Made by a program: the position numbers and the translations under genes
Notes under the pieces: model-generated
Told to the model about the DNA's origin: nothing
Databases searched by the model: none
What the model saw: only the letters and a program-made list of their open reading frames with translations
DNA from: DATEAV01 sp964513155
Lineage (GTDB): Bacteria > Chloroflexota > Anaerolineae > Anaerolineales > E44-bin32
Assembly: GCA_964513155.1 (NCBI GenBank)
Contig: CAZEMA010000005.1
Coordinates: 1-50,223 of the forward strand
Length of the DNA stretch: 50,223 nucleotides
Direction of reading: 5' to 3'
Shown: positions 17,086 to 25,580 of the stretch, one piece after another
Layout of the letters: each line of letters opens with the position of its first letter
Position numbering within the stretch: the first letter of the stretch is position 1

Positions 17086-18372
17086 ATGACTACGGGCACC
17101 GCAACTGTCCCCAGACGGTCCATCGGATACCTGCTCGGGATGACCAGCCTGATGTTTGGGGCGAACTTCGTCTGGGTCTCCTACAACTCGATCTTGCTGC
17201 TTCCCCTGGTCCAACGGGTCGTCGCCCCCGAATACTCGAGCTTGACCGTCGGGGTGATCGCCTTCTTCTCGACCTTCGTCGGCATCACGGTCAGCATCCT
17301 CACGGGCATCATCAGCGATCACAGCACCAGCCGGTGGGGAAGGCGGGGACCGGCCATTCTGATCGGTGCGCTGGTGGGGCTGCCGTTCATCGCTTGCGCC
17401 GGCATCTTCCACCTGTCCCTGCCCACGATCGCCATCAGCTACCTGGGGATGCAGTTCTTCACCAACGTCGCCAACGGCGCCTGGTGGCCTCTCCTGGTGG
17501 ATACCGTCCCTGAGAACCAGCGCGGTTTGGCGTCCGGGTTGCAGGGTTTGTTCACGCTTGTCGCCGCTGCAGTCGGTTTCGTCGTCGTGACCTACCTGAA
17601 CGAGATCGACCAGGCGGGCACGGCTTTGATCGTCATGGGAGCGGTCTTTGCGGCTACCGGAATCGTCAACGCCTTGACCATCCGGCCGTACGACAAGCCG
17701 GCCGAGGGTGTCCAGCGGATCAGCCTGTGGAAGGCCTTTCGAGGCATGTTCTCCGTCCGTACGCGCGTGGCGGTCTTCTTCTGGCTTGTGTTCAGTGCCT
17801 TTCTGGTCAACATGGGGTTGAACAGCCTGCAGTACTTCGCCAGAGACTTCCTGAGGATCTACCTGGGGTTGGCCAATCCTGATGCCGGCTTGCGGATATT
17901 CGGTCTGGTCAGCCTGGTGCTCACGATGCTGGCGGCGGTGGGAACGGGGCTGCTTTCCGACAGGTTCGGCAGACGCCGCTTGATCCTGCTCGGCGCGCTC
18001 GGCTCTGCCCTGACAACGGTGCTGATGGCGATGACGCGCGACTTCATCCTCTTCCTGGTGCTGGTCGGGGTCCGGTCCATCGCCACCGGCCCGGTCGTCG
18101 CGGTCATCCCCGCCATGGCGAGTGACCTCTCTCCCAAAGATGAAGCCGGGCAGTACATGGCCTACAGCAACCTTTCAACAGGAGTGTCTGGCGCCGTGTC
18201 CTCCTTGCTGTTCGGCGCCATCCTCAACATGCGTGGCGCGGCAACCGCCGAGAGCTTCATCCTCCTACTGCTCATCGCCGCGGTCTTCTACCTGCTCGGT
18301 GGTATCGTCTTCCAGACGAGGGTCCCGCAGAGGGAACTTGACGGACGGATCCGCGCCGGGGCAATTGCCTAG
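17086..18372 (+). CDS. MFS transporter, SLC45/GPH-like
   Basis: A 428-aa protein with 12 predicted membrane helices. The loop between helices 2 and 3 has the MFS signature, here DHSTSRWGRRGP, and the matching loop in the second half has LLSDRFGRRRLILLG. Closest in character to SLC45/GPH-type sugar symporters. It probably imports the substrate of the surrounding cluster, most likely a sugar or sugar derivative. The stop codon TAG (18370-18372) is also the left end of a dispersed repeat (18369-18461). The last codons may therefore have been altered by insertion of that repeat, although the length is normal for the family. Confidence 0.9.
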   Translation: MTTGTATVPRRSIGYLLGMTSLMFGANFVWVSYNSILLLPLVQRVVAPEYSSLTVGVIAFFSTFVGITVSILTGIISDHSTSRWGRRGPAILIGALVGLPFIACAGIFHLSLPTIAISYLGMQFFTNVANGAWWPLLVDTVPENQRGLASGLQGLFTLVAAAVGFVVVTYLNEIDQAGTALIVMGAVFAATGIVNALTIRPYDKPAEGVQRISLWKAFRGMFSVRTRVAVFFWLVFSAFLVNMGLNSLQYFARDFLRIYLGLANPDAGLRIFGLVSLVLTMLAAVGTGLLSDRFGRRRLILLGALGSALTTVLMAMTRDFILFLVLVGVRSIATGPVVAVIPAMASDLSPKDEAGQYMAYSNLSTGVSGAVSSLLFGAILNMRGAATAESFILLLLIAAVFYLLGGIVFQTRVPQRELDGRIRAGAIA

Positions 18373-18461
18373 GAGTCTGATGAAGAGGCCCTGCCTCCTG
18401 ATAGGAATTCGGATGTGCGGTTCTCTTCTCCTGGCAAGCCGGTCTTTCATCACCCTGCTAG
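18369..18461 (+). repeat. dispersed imperfect-palindrome repeat, copy A
   Basis: This 93-bp element begins CTAGGAGTCTGATGAAG and ends in the near-complement ending CTGCTAG, giving imperfect terminal inverted repeats. It shares GGCCCTGC..CCTG, GATTCG-like and GTGCGGTTCTCTTCTCC blocks with copies at 23438, 32740 and 39589. The stop codon of the MFS gene is its first TAG. No ORF is inside, so it is a MITE- or REP-like element. Confidence 0.7.
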
Positions 18462-18484
18462 GGTCATGAACGGCGGAAACACAC

Positions 18485-19222
18485 ATGGGCAAGTGGATCT
18501 ACCTCTCTCCGCACTTCGACGACGTTGTCCTCTCCGCAGGGGGGATGATCTGGGAGCAGGCCAGGCGGGGCGATTCCGTCGAGATTTGGACCATCTGTGC
18601 CGGCGAGCCGCCTGCCGGTCGGCCCCTCACGGACTACGCCCAGATGCTGCACATCCTGTGGGAGCTCGGCGAGGACGTGCCCTTCAAGCGCAGCCGAGAG
18701 GACGCCGCCTGTTGTGGGGTGTTGGGGGCGTCGTTCGTCCGGTTCACGGTGCCCGACAACATCTACCGCTATCTACCGGGGACGGAGGAGGCAGTCGTCA
18801 AGGTGCCCGATGACAACCTCGGGCCGTTGGAGCCGACGGAGTCCTACCTGATTCCCCCCGTGGCGGACTTCCTGCGCAAGAACGTCCCCGAGGACGGCGA
18901 ACTCGTGGCGCCGCTCGCCATAGGGAATCATCGCGACCATGTCCTAGTTCGCAGAGCCGCCGAGAGACTTGGCGTCCCGATTTGGCATTACGTCGATTTC
19001 CCGTACGTGAGCCGGAAGGAGTACGACCTCAAGGAGTGGATACCGCCGAACGCGCAACCCCACTCGATCCCGATCAGTCCGGCTGGGCTGAAAGGGTGGC
19101 AGGACGCATTCGCCTGCCAGCGTTCTCAGCTCATCTTCTTGTGGCCGGATGAGAATGAGATGCGCGCCGCAATCGATGGCTACCTTGGATCGGGCGGCGG
19201 CTGCATGCTTTGGCGGTTCTAG
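18485..19222 (+). CDS. PIG-L family deacetylase
   Basis: A 245-aa LmbE/PIG-L-fold zinc hydrolase. The first motif SPHFDD (H10, D12, D13) and the second GNHRDH (H149, D151, H152) supply zinc ligands and general base. Known members remove acetyl from N-acetylglucosamine units (GlcNAc-inositol, N,N'-diacetylchitobiose, bacillithiol precursors). The middle contains an unusual Cys pair (AACCGVLG). ATG 18485 follows the repeat by 24 bases; upstream is only a weak GGCGGAAA site. Being in the cluster, it argues for an N-acylated, probably amino-sugar-like, substrate. Confidence 0.9.
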   Translation: MGKWIYLSPHFDDVVLSAGGMIWEQARRGDSVEIWTICAGEPPAGRPLTDYAQMLHILWELGEDVPFKRSREDAACCGVLGASFVRFTVPDNIYRYLPGTEEAVVKVPDDNLGPLEPTESYLIPPVADFLRKNVPEDGELVAPLAIGNHRDHVLVRRAAERLGVPIWHYVDFPYVSRKEYDLKEWIPPNAQPHSIPISPAGLKGWQDAFACQRSQLIFLWPDENEMRAAIDGYLGSGGGCMLWRF

Positions 19223-19364
19223 CAGGCCGCCCGAGGAGCCAAAGATGAAATGTCCATGCATGTGGATTGAAAAGGCCCAGGCATAGCGGACACCGTCACT
19301 TTGTGCGCATAGCCATTTCGGGAAGCGCAGGGCCGTTGCTCGCCACGATGGGAAGGAGAGTCGC

Positions 19365-20141
19365 GTGGATCCTCTCATCATTACTGCCACCGCGAACATC
19401 TGCTGGCTGAAACCAGAGGTTCCTTACCCGAGAACCCCTGAGGAGATCGCCGTCGAGGCACGCCTGTGCGAGGAGCGGGGGGCGACAGTGTGTCACACGC
19501 ACGCGGATGGGCGCTGGGTCGAGACCATCGAGGCCATCCGGGGTCAGTCCGGCATCGTCGTCCAGTGCGGGATGTCCAGCCTGCAGATTGAGGAGCGGAT
19601 GGACGTGTTCCTGCATGAAGCCGACATGGTCTCTATCATGCTCAGCCACCACGACGAGGCCTTTGTGGGCAAGGACTTCCACGTGCTGCACCCCCGCCAG
19701 GAACTCGTGAAGTACATGCAGCTGTGTGACGAGCACCGGGTTCGGCCCGAGTTCGAGGTCTGGAGCACGGGCTCGATCTGGAACCTGTCGTATCTCATCG
19801 CGCAAGGCGTCGTGAATCCTCCGTACTTCACCACGCTCTTCTTCGGATGGCCGGGGGGGACATGGTCACCGCCCACGGTCGAGGAGTACCTCTACCGTCG
19901 CAGGTTCCTGCCCGAGGGGTGCGTTGTCAATGTCAGTATCATGGGGCCGGAGCAGATTGAGATCCTGTCGGCCGCAATTGTCAGGGGCGACCACGTCCGC
20001 GTGGGGACGGAAGACCATCCATTCCGAGGTGGGGCCATCGTGCCCACCCACGAATTGGTCTCCGCCGCCGCCGATATCGCTCGCTCGGTGAGCCGGCGAG
20101 TGGCCACGGCGACCGAGGCCAGACAGATCATCGGGTTGTAG
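19365..20141 (+). CDS. BKACE (3-keto-5-aminohexanoate cleavage enzyme) family protein
   Basis: A 258-aa DUF849/BKACE TIM-barrel enzyme. The zinc-binding HxH is VCHTHADGR (H44, H46), and the C-terminal signature is RGDHVRVGTEDHP, with R212, E216 and D217 in the positions of the usual 'GGNVRVGLEDN' block. These enzymes react a beta-keto acid with acetyl-CoA to give acetoacetate and a new acyl-CoA. Known substrates include 3-keto-5-aminohexanoate and dehydrocarnitine. GTG 19365 has GGAAGGAGAG (19351-19360) upstream. It is a little shorter than most members. It implies that the pathway makes a beta-keto acid, consistent with the dehydrogenases next to it. Confidence 0.9.
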   Translation: MDPLIITATANICWLKPEVPYPRTPEEIAVEARLCEERGATVCHTHADGRWVETIEAIRGQSGIVVQCGMSSLQIEERMDVFLHEADMVSIMLSHHDEAFVGKDFHVLHPRQELVKYMQLCDEHRVRPEFEVWSTGSIWNLSYLIAQGVVNPPYFTTLFFGWPGGTWSPPTVEEYLYRRRFLPEGCVVNVSIMGPEQIEILSAAIVRGDHVRVGTEDHPFRGGAIVPTHELVSAAADIARSVSRRVATATEARQIIGL

Positions 20142-20152
20142 GAGAGGGCAGA

Positions 20153-20926
20153 ATGGCTGCGGACAAGAAGGTCGCGGTGATCACCGGTGGCGCCAGGGGC
20201 ATTGGCGCGGCGACCGCCCGGCTGTTTGCCCGGAAGGGCTACGCCGTGGCAGTCCTTGATGTTCTGGAGGAAGGCCAAGCATTGTGCAGCGCCATCAACG
20301 CCGCCGGCGGTGAGAGCGCCTTCCTCCAATGCGATGTCTCCAAGGAGGATCAAGTCAAGGACCGCGTGGGCCAGGTGAGCGCCCGATACGGGCGGATCGA
20401 TGTCCTTGTCACCAATGCCGGAGTGGTCTTGGTCAAGCCGCTGGATGAGATCACCTGGGATGAGTATCAGAAGGTCATCAATACCAACCTGGGCGGCACC
20501 TTCCTCCTGTGCAAGCATGTCCTGCCGATCATGAAGCAGCAGAGGAGCGGGGCCATCGTCAACATGGCCTCGGTCTCGGGGCATGTCGGACAGATCGATC
20601 ATGTCCTGTATGGGGCGACCAAAGGCGGAATCCTTGCCCTGACGAGGGCGCTGGCCTGGGAAGTGGCGGCCTATAACATTCGGGTCAACTCGATCAGCCC
20701 AGGCTCGGTGGACACGCCCATGTTGCGCGGCGACATCGCCATCGAATCTGAGCGTACCGGCCTGCCATTTGAGCAGGTGAAAACCGAACGCGAAGCTGAG
20801 CAGGCGTTCAAGCGCTGGGCGGATCCAGCGGAGATCGCCGAGGCGATCTTCTTCCTCGCCGGCGACGGCGCTTCGTTCATCACCGGAACAGACTTACTGG
20901 TGGATTGCGGCTGGGTAGCCAAATAG
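20153..20926 (+). CDS. short-chain dehydrogenase/reductase (classical SDR)
   Basis: A 257-aa classical SDR. Glycine motif TGGARGIG (11-18), NAG at 88-90, catalytic N112, S140, Y153 and K157 (VLYGATKGG) are all present. An aspartate after beta-2 (LDVLEE) favours NAD(H). The C-terminal VDCGWVAK is the usual end. It would oxidise a hydroxyl to a ketone, or the reverse, perhaps making the beta-keto acid for the BKACE encoded 12 bases upstream. GAGAGGGCAGA precedes ATG 20153. Close spacing puts it in the same transcript. Confidence 0.93.
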   Translation: MAADKKVAVITGGARGIGAATARLFARKGYAVAVLDVLEEGQALCSAINAAGGESAFLQCDVSKEDQVKDRVGQVSARYGRIDVLVTNAGVVLVKPLDEITWDEYQKVINTNLGGTFLLCKHVLPIMKQQRSGAIVNMASVSGHVGQIDHVLYGATKGGILALTRALAWEVAAYNIRVNSISPGSVDTPMLRGDIAIESERTGLPFEQVKTEREAEQAFKRWADPAEIAEAIFFLAGDGASFITGTDLLVDCGWVAK

Positions 20927-21095
20927 GAGCCTGGGGCGAGCGGGGTTCGGCGCCGCTTCGAGAGAACACCAGGATGGGAAAGATCATTCATCGCCTTACT
21001 TGGCTGCAACAGGCGTGGCCTCGGGGCTTCCATCAGCCATCGCGCCCGGAGATGTCGCTGACGGAGAACTGGACTGCAGTGGCGGAGGTTACCGG

Positions 21096-22070
21096 ATGAC
21101 CGCCGAGCGGTTCCTGGTTACTGGCGCCTCGGGCTGCATCGGCGCTTGGGTCGTCCGTAATCTGGTCCGGCAGAACGTGCCGACCGCGGCCTTGAGTATG
21201 AGTGGCAGCCTGCATCGCCTGCAGCTCATCCTGAACGCCGACGAGCTCGCCCAAGTGCACTTCATCAAGGCGGATGTAGCCGACCTTGACGCAGTCGTCG
21301 GGGCGGTGGAGGCATGTCGGCCCACCCATGTCATCCACCTGGCGGCCCTTCAGTTGCCCTTCTGCAAAGCCGACCCAGTGCGAGGGGCGCAGGTGAACGT
21401 CGTCGGGACGGTCAATGTGTTCGAGGCGGTCAAGCGATCGGGGCTCCATCGCGTGGTCTATGCCAGCAGCATGGCCGTCTACGGCCGCAGCGAGGAGTAC
21501 GCCCCAGGTCCACTCTCGCATGACGCCGTCCTCAAACCGAGGTCCCACTACGGGGTCTACAAGCAGGCCAATGAGGGCACCGCCCGCCTCTACTGGTCGG
21601 AGAGCGGCACCAGCAGCATCGGACTGCGGCCGTATGTCGTCTATGGGCCCGGGCGGGACCAAGGGATGACCTCGACGCCGACCAAGGCGATGCTGGCGGC
21701 TGCTGCCGGTCGTCCGTATCGGATATCCTACGGGGGACGGTTCGGCTTCGAATACGCCGATGACGTGGCACAGGCGTTCATCCGCGCGGCCCGCAGCTCC
21801 TGCGAAGGGGCTGATGTGTTCAACACCGCCGGGAATCCGGTTGATATGCCAGCGATCATCCGGGCCATTGAGCAAGCGCAACCCTCCGCACGGGGCCGGA
21901 TCACCTTCGACGACACCCCCCTGCCATTCCCGGCCGAGGTGGACCGGACGCCGTTGGAGAAGGCGCTTGGGCCGCTCCCCCAGACTCCTCTGGCCAGCGG
22001 CGTGGCTGAGACGATCGCCGTATTCAGCGAGGCTCTGGCCGATGGGCGGATCACCGCTGATTACCCCTGA
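21096..22070 (+). CDS. NAD-dependent epimerase/dehydratase (extended SDR)
   Basis: A 324-aa extended SDR. TGASGCIG (9-16), the Ser of ASSMAVYG and Y152xxxK156 (YGVYK) are typical of sugar-nucleotide or sugar epimerases and dehydratases. The C-terminal substrate region contains LRPYVVYGPGRDQGMTS. GGCGGAGG (21081-21088) fixes ATG 21096; an in-frame upstream start at 21000 has no site. It is the last gene of the same-strand block, 170 bases after the SDR gene. It may act on the same sugar-like molecule; family similarity alone does not tell which. Confidence 0.9.
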   Translation: MTAERFLVTGASGCIGAWVVRNLVRQNVPTAALSMSGSLHRLQLILNADELAQVHFIKADVADLDAVVGAVEACRPTHVIHLAALQLPFCKADPVRGAQVNVVGTVNVFEAVKRSGLHRVVYASSMAVYGRSEEYAPGPLSHDAVLKPRSHYGVYKQANEGTARLYWSESGTSSIGLRPYVVYGPGRDQGMTSTPTKAMLAAAAGRPYRISYGGRFGFEYADDVAQAFIRAARSSCEGADVFNTAGNPVDMPAIIRAIEQAQPSARGRITFDDTPLPFPAEVDRTPLEKALGPLPQTPLASGVAETIAVFSEALADGRITADYP

Positions 22071-22353
22071 CAGCTCAGGTTTCGTTCCCTGCATCCGCAG
22101 GGGCGAGGCGCTCCTGCTGGTCTGGGGCGTTGGAGCCGCCGGGCTCAAGAATCAAACCGGGCTTGGCCCTGACGTGCAGGTATTGGTGAGGCGGAATCAT
22201 CCGGCGGAGCCTCGACGCGGCTACAATGCCGAACGACAATTATGCTACGAGGGATGAGGTCGTCCGCCTGAAGGTCGGGGCTGCCCGGCTGGGATGAGCG
22301 GCCGGAGCTGCATATGCCCCGGGCCAAAGCTGCGCAGAGAGGGAGGGAAGGTC

Positions 22354-22980
22354 ATGAGCGGGGAGAACGTATTCCGCACGGCATTCTGGACGCTCCTCGT
22401 GCTCCTCTCGCTGATCCGGGTCTTCTTCGCAATCCGGGTGCGCAGCGCGGGGGAGCGGATCATGCCCGACCGGGCCGCTGTCGAGCGCGAGGGTAGAGGG
22501 ATGTTCGCCTCTCGGGTGCTCGCCTTCTTCTTTCTCATCAGCCTGCTTGTCATCTACGCCCTTAACCCGCCCTGGGTGCGCCCGCTGCACTTTCCTCTGC
22601 CGGGCTGGATGCGTTGGGGCGGGTTCGGCCTGGGACTTGCCAGCCTTGCTCTTCTGACCTGGACGCAGGCGGAGCTAGGCAAGCAGTGGTCCGCCCAGCT
22701 TCAGCTGCGTGAGGAGCACGTTCTGGTGACGAGCGGGCCCTACTCCCATGTGAGGCACCCGATGTACACGGCCGTGTTCGGCCTGGGAGCGGCCCTGGCC
22801 CTGGTGAGCGCAAACTGGGCCTTCGTCCTGATCACGTTGGCGGCGGTGGCCGGCTTGTCGGCTCGGGTGCCGAGGGAGGAGCAGATGATGATCGAGCAGT
22901 TCGGCGGCCACTACTTGGAGTACATGAAGAAAACGGGGAGATTCCTCCCCAGGATGCCAGTCAAGGGAGACACGAGATGA
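22354..22980 (+). CDS. ICMT/phospholipid-methyltransferase-like membrane protein
   Basis: A 208-aa membrane protein with about five hydrophobic segments. It has the ICMT-type motif VTSGPYSHVRHPMYTA, with a following REEQMMIEQFGGHYLEYMKKTGRF, the SAM-binding end of the family. It is more typical of the family than the copy at 4577, with which it shares only this core. GGGAGGGAAGG (22341-22351) precedes ATG 22354; the frame is open upstream to 22294. It overlaps the DUF3788 start by four bases (ATGA at 22977-22980), so the two are translationally coupled. The methyl acceptor is unknown. Confidence 0.88.
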   Translation: MSGENVFRTAFWTLLVLLSLIRVFFAIRVRSAGERIMPDRAAVEREGRGMFASRVLAFFFLISLLVIYALNPPWVRPLHFPLPGWMRWGGFGLGLASLALLTWTQAELGKQWSAQLQLREEHVLVTSGPYSHVRHPMYTAVFGLGAALALVSANWAFVLITLAAVAGLSARVPREEQMMIEQFGGHYLEYMKKTGRFLPRMPVKGDTR

Positions 22981-23441
22981 GCGTGGGGGCATTCACAGAC
23001 AAGCAGCGCCCTCCCTCCACCCAGGATTTCCAGGCCAGCGTTGGATCCAAGGCCCCTCTGTGGAAGGATCTGGCGAACCATGGCGAAGAGGCGTGTGGGA
23101 AGCCCGGGGAGTGGAAGTTCTACGGCAAGAACTACGGCTGGGCGATGCGATTCCGCAAGTCGGGCAAGGCGTTCCTCTCGCTCTACCCGGGGGTTGAGGC
23201 CCTCACCGTCCAGATCATTCTGACAGAGGAGCAAGTAGAACAGGCGCGGGCTCTCCGGCTTCCCAGAAGCGTCCGGGAGATCGTCGAGGTCGCCCATCCC
23301 TATCCGGAAGGCCGATGGCTCTTCGTCCCTGTCCGGTTCGCCCGAGACGCCGCGGCCGTGAAACGTCTGGTCGGCTTGAAGCTGAAGAGCGGCGTTGCGA
23401 AGAGGCGGAAAGCCAAAAGGGCCGCCTCACTCGCTCGCTAG
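22977..23441 (+). CDS. DUF3788 family protein
   Basis: A 154-aa protein with the DUF3788 core: LWKDLANHG, then EWKFYGKNYGWAMRFRKSGKAFLSLYPG and a VRFARDAAAVKRLVGLK-like C-terminal helix. The domain has unknown function and no catalytic motif is known to me. The C-terminus is very basic (KRRKAKRAA). The start overlaps the stop of the methyltransferase gene (ATGA). The stop codon, TAG at 23439-23441, coincides with the left end of a dispersed repeat (copy B), as it does for the MFS gene. Confidence 0.85.
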   Translation: MSVGAFTDKQRPPSTQDFQASVGSKAPLWKDLANHGEEACGKPGEWKFYGKNYGWAMRFRKSGKAFLSLYPGVEALTVQIILTEEQVEQARALRLPRSVREIVEVAHPYPEGRWLFVPVRFARDAAAVKRLVGLKLKSGVAKRRKAKRAASLAR

Positions 23442-23493
23442 GAGTGTGATGAAGAAGCCCTGCTTCCTGGAGAGAATCCGTACAAGTGGCGGT
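23438..23493 (+). repeat. dispersed repeat, copy B (3'-truncated)
   Basis: Begins CTAGGAGTGTGATGAAGA and continues GCCCTGCTTCCTGGAGAGAA, matching the left half of the repeat family. Similarity fades after about 56 bases, so the right half is missing. The stop codon of the DUF3788 gene lies in the first bases. Confidence 0.65.
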
Positions 23494-23512
23494 TGGAGCA
23501 ACAGAGGAACAC

Positions 23513-24247
23513 ATGCGCACTCGAGAAGCGGCTGAGTTGGGTGAGCGCCTCTCCACCAGGATCCAAGCCGGGCAGGTGAAGGGGGCCTATGCCTTGGTTG
23601 CCCCGGTCCTCGCCGAGCGGACGCCGTTCACCTTGCTCGGACGCATCGGCCATGCCATCGGGGTCTGTCCGCAAGAGACGCTGGATGCTTTCCTCGAGCA
23701 TGTTGCCTCCGCCGGGACGGAGGGCGGGTGGGTCATCATCGGATCCTCGCTTGAGGCCTCGATGTCTCGGGGTTTTGACTGGGCCTTCGCCCAGACTCAT
23801 GCATTCCTGGTTCAGGCGGATGTCTGGTATGCGGCCGACATCCTGGCAGAGCGGGCTCCGGGCCCAGCCTTGGTGATGGACTTCCCTCGCGCCTTGTCCC
23901 TTCTTCGGCCATGGCGCGAGGACCCCAGCCGGTGGGTCCGGCGAGCTACAGGCGTCGCCGTTCACTACTGGGCAAAACGCTCACGGGGAGTGAAGGAACT
24001 CGCCCCCGTGGCTGAAGCCCTCCTCGGCCTCCTGGAGCCCATGTTTGAAGAGCGGGACATCGACGCGGTCAAAGGTGTGGGGTGGGGCTTGAAGACGCTG
24101 GGCAAGCACTACCCTGAGTTGGTCACCCATTGGCTTGCCACTCAGATTGTGCCAGGCAAGCGACCCCACCGAGCGTTGATGCTGCGCAAGGCCCTGACCT
24201 ACCTCTCGGATGAGCAGAGGCGTCGGGCCTTGGAGGTCGGTCCCTGA
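23513..24247 (+). CDS. DNA-alkylation-repeat (AlkD-like HEAT) protein
   Basis: A 244-aa all-helical protein resembling the AlkD/DNA alkylation repeat family. In the pattern REDPSRWVRRATGVAVHYWAK, an Arg/Trp-rich helix pair is typical of AlkD-like HEAT solenoids; LKTLGKHYPELVTHWL, then RAL.RKALTYLSDEQRR close the fold. AlkD removes bulky or cationic alkyl bases from DNA, but many relatives lack proof of activity. AGAGGAA before ATG 23513 fits well. The stop overlaps the next start (TGATG at 24245-24249), pairing it with a radical SAM/HhH protein. This context supports a role in DNA lesion handling. Confidence 0.7.
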   Translation: MRTREAAELGERLSTRIQAGQVKGAYALVAPVLAERTPFTLLGRIGHAIGVCPQETLDAFLEHVASAGTEGGWVIIGSSLEASMSRGFDWAFAQTHAFLVQADVWYAADILAERAPGPALVMDFPRALSLLRPWREDPSRWVRRATGVAVHYWAKRSRGVKELAPVAEALLGLLEPMFEERDIDAVKGVGWGLKTLGKHYPELVTHWLATQIVPGKRPHRALMLRKALTYLSDEQRRRALEVGP

Positions 24248-25392
24248 TGCAGCTTGAGTTCCGGGAGTATCAGGCCCGTAAGATCGTCAACATCCATCGA
24301 CATGTGGACGGTCCGTGGTTCTGGGGGAAGTACACGGCTCACCCCTACATCGGTTGCCGGAGCGGCTGCGAATTCTGCTATTCCCGAGGAAGTCGCTACC
24401 TGGGTAAGCGCGACCCGGAAACGTTCGACACCGTGATCCAGGTCAAGGTCAACGCGGTTGACTTGCTGCGGAAGGAGCTTTCCCGTCTGGAGCGCGAGGT
24501 GATCGCCTGCGGCGACTGGCAGCAACCGGCAGAGGACCGCTATCGGCTATCCCGCGGCATGCTGGAAGTCGTGCGGGATCTCAGCTTTCCGCTCTTCATC
24601 ATCGAACGCTCGCCACTTGTCGCGCGAGACCTGGATCTGCTTGTTGAAATCAACCGGCGAGCGTGGGTTGGGGTCCTGTTCAGCATCAGCAATGTCGACC
24701 CAATACTCAAGCGAGCTTTTGAGCCTCGCAGTCCCGGGGTCTGGCGGCGATTGCGGGCGATGGAGCAGCTGGCGACGGCCGGCATCCTCGTAGGCACTTC
24801 AATGATGCCGGTCATCCCTTTCGCGGGCGACGACGAGGCTCATTTGGAAGCCTTGGTGCGCGCCACCAAAGACCACGGTGGATCCTGTCTCCTTGGAGGC
24901 GGCTTGACCATGGATGGCCCGCAGGCGGAGCGCACCCTGGAAGCAGCCCGCCGGATGGATCCGCAACTCGAGCCTCCTTGGCGGAAGCTGTATCACTGGG
25001 AAGTGGGTGGGCGCCCCGAGTATGGTCCCCTGCGATCCTACAATGCTCATCTGGGTCTTCTGGTCAGGGAGCTGTGCGCCAAACATGGTCTGCTCGATCG
25101 CATGCCACGCCACATCCCTCCGGGGCCGCTGGCTGTCAACAAGCGGGTGGCGGAGCGCCTCTTTCTCAAGACCTATGACCTCGAACTGGAGGGGGCAAGT
25201 GACAGCCGCATCTGGGCCTACCGCAAGGCAGCCTGGACCGTCGATGAGTCGCAGCAGAGCGTGGCTGAGATCTTGGCCGCGGAAGGTGAGGCTGGACTGC
25301 AAGGATTGCCAGGGGTAGGGAGGAGCCTGGCTGGACAGATTGCCTCGTGGTTGCGGGAGGAAGAGGGTCTCGGCGGCCAGGCGAGGGAGTAA
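24247..25392 (+). CDS. SPL-like radical SAM protein fused to a helix-hairpin-helix domain
   Basis: A 381-aa protein. Residues 30-270 are a radical SAM domain with CRSGCEFCY (C37, C41, C44), the CxxxCxxC cluster motif, and flanking features of the spore-photoproduct-lyase-like / Rv2578c group (HPYIGC, then ERSPLVARDLDLL and MMPVIPF). Residues about 318-372 look like a polymerase-beta-type HhH domain: SRIWAYRKAAWTV, VAEILAAEGEAGL and LPGVGRSLAGQIASWL. HhH domains bind DNA non-specifically. Together they suggest radical-based repair or modification of DNA. The start overlaps the AlkD-like gene's stop by one base. The radical cluster is intact; the substrate is unknown, and the C-terminal domain could instead be only structural. 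Confidence 0.83.
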   Translation: MQLEFREYQARKIVNIHRHVDGPWFWGKYTAHPYIGCRSGCEFCYSRGSRYLGKRDPETFDTVIQVKVNAVDLLRKELSRLEREVIACGDWQQPAEDRYRLSRGMLEVVRDLSFPLFIIERSPLVARDLDLLVEINRRAWVGVLFSISNVDPILKRAFEPRSPGVWRRLRAMEQLATAGILVGTSMMPVIPFAGDDEAHLEALVRATKDHGGSCLLGGGLTMDGPQAERTLEAARRMDPQLEPPWRKLYHWEVGGRPEYGPLRSYNAHLGLLVRELCAKHGLLDRMPRHIPPGPLAVNKRVAERLFLKTYDLELEGASDSRIWAYRKAAWTVDESQQSVAEILAAEGEAGLQGLPGVGRSLAGQIASWLREEEGLGGQARE

Positions 25393-25580
25393 GCCTTTGC
25401 GGGTGCGGCGCTCAGGTCAAGGCCGTTGGAGGTTTCGGTTCGAAGGGTCGCGAGTCGGCTGTCGCGAGGTCAGGCGCACCAGCGGAGCGTGTCTCCTACT
25501 TGCCAACCGGGGTCGTCGTCACGCTTGGCGGCCGAGACGGCACGGTTGGCGACGAGTCCGAGATCGAACGTGAGCGGTCG

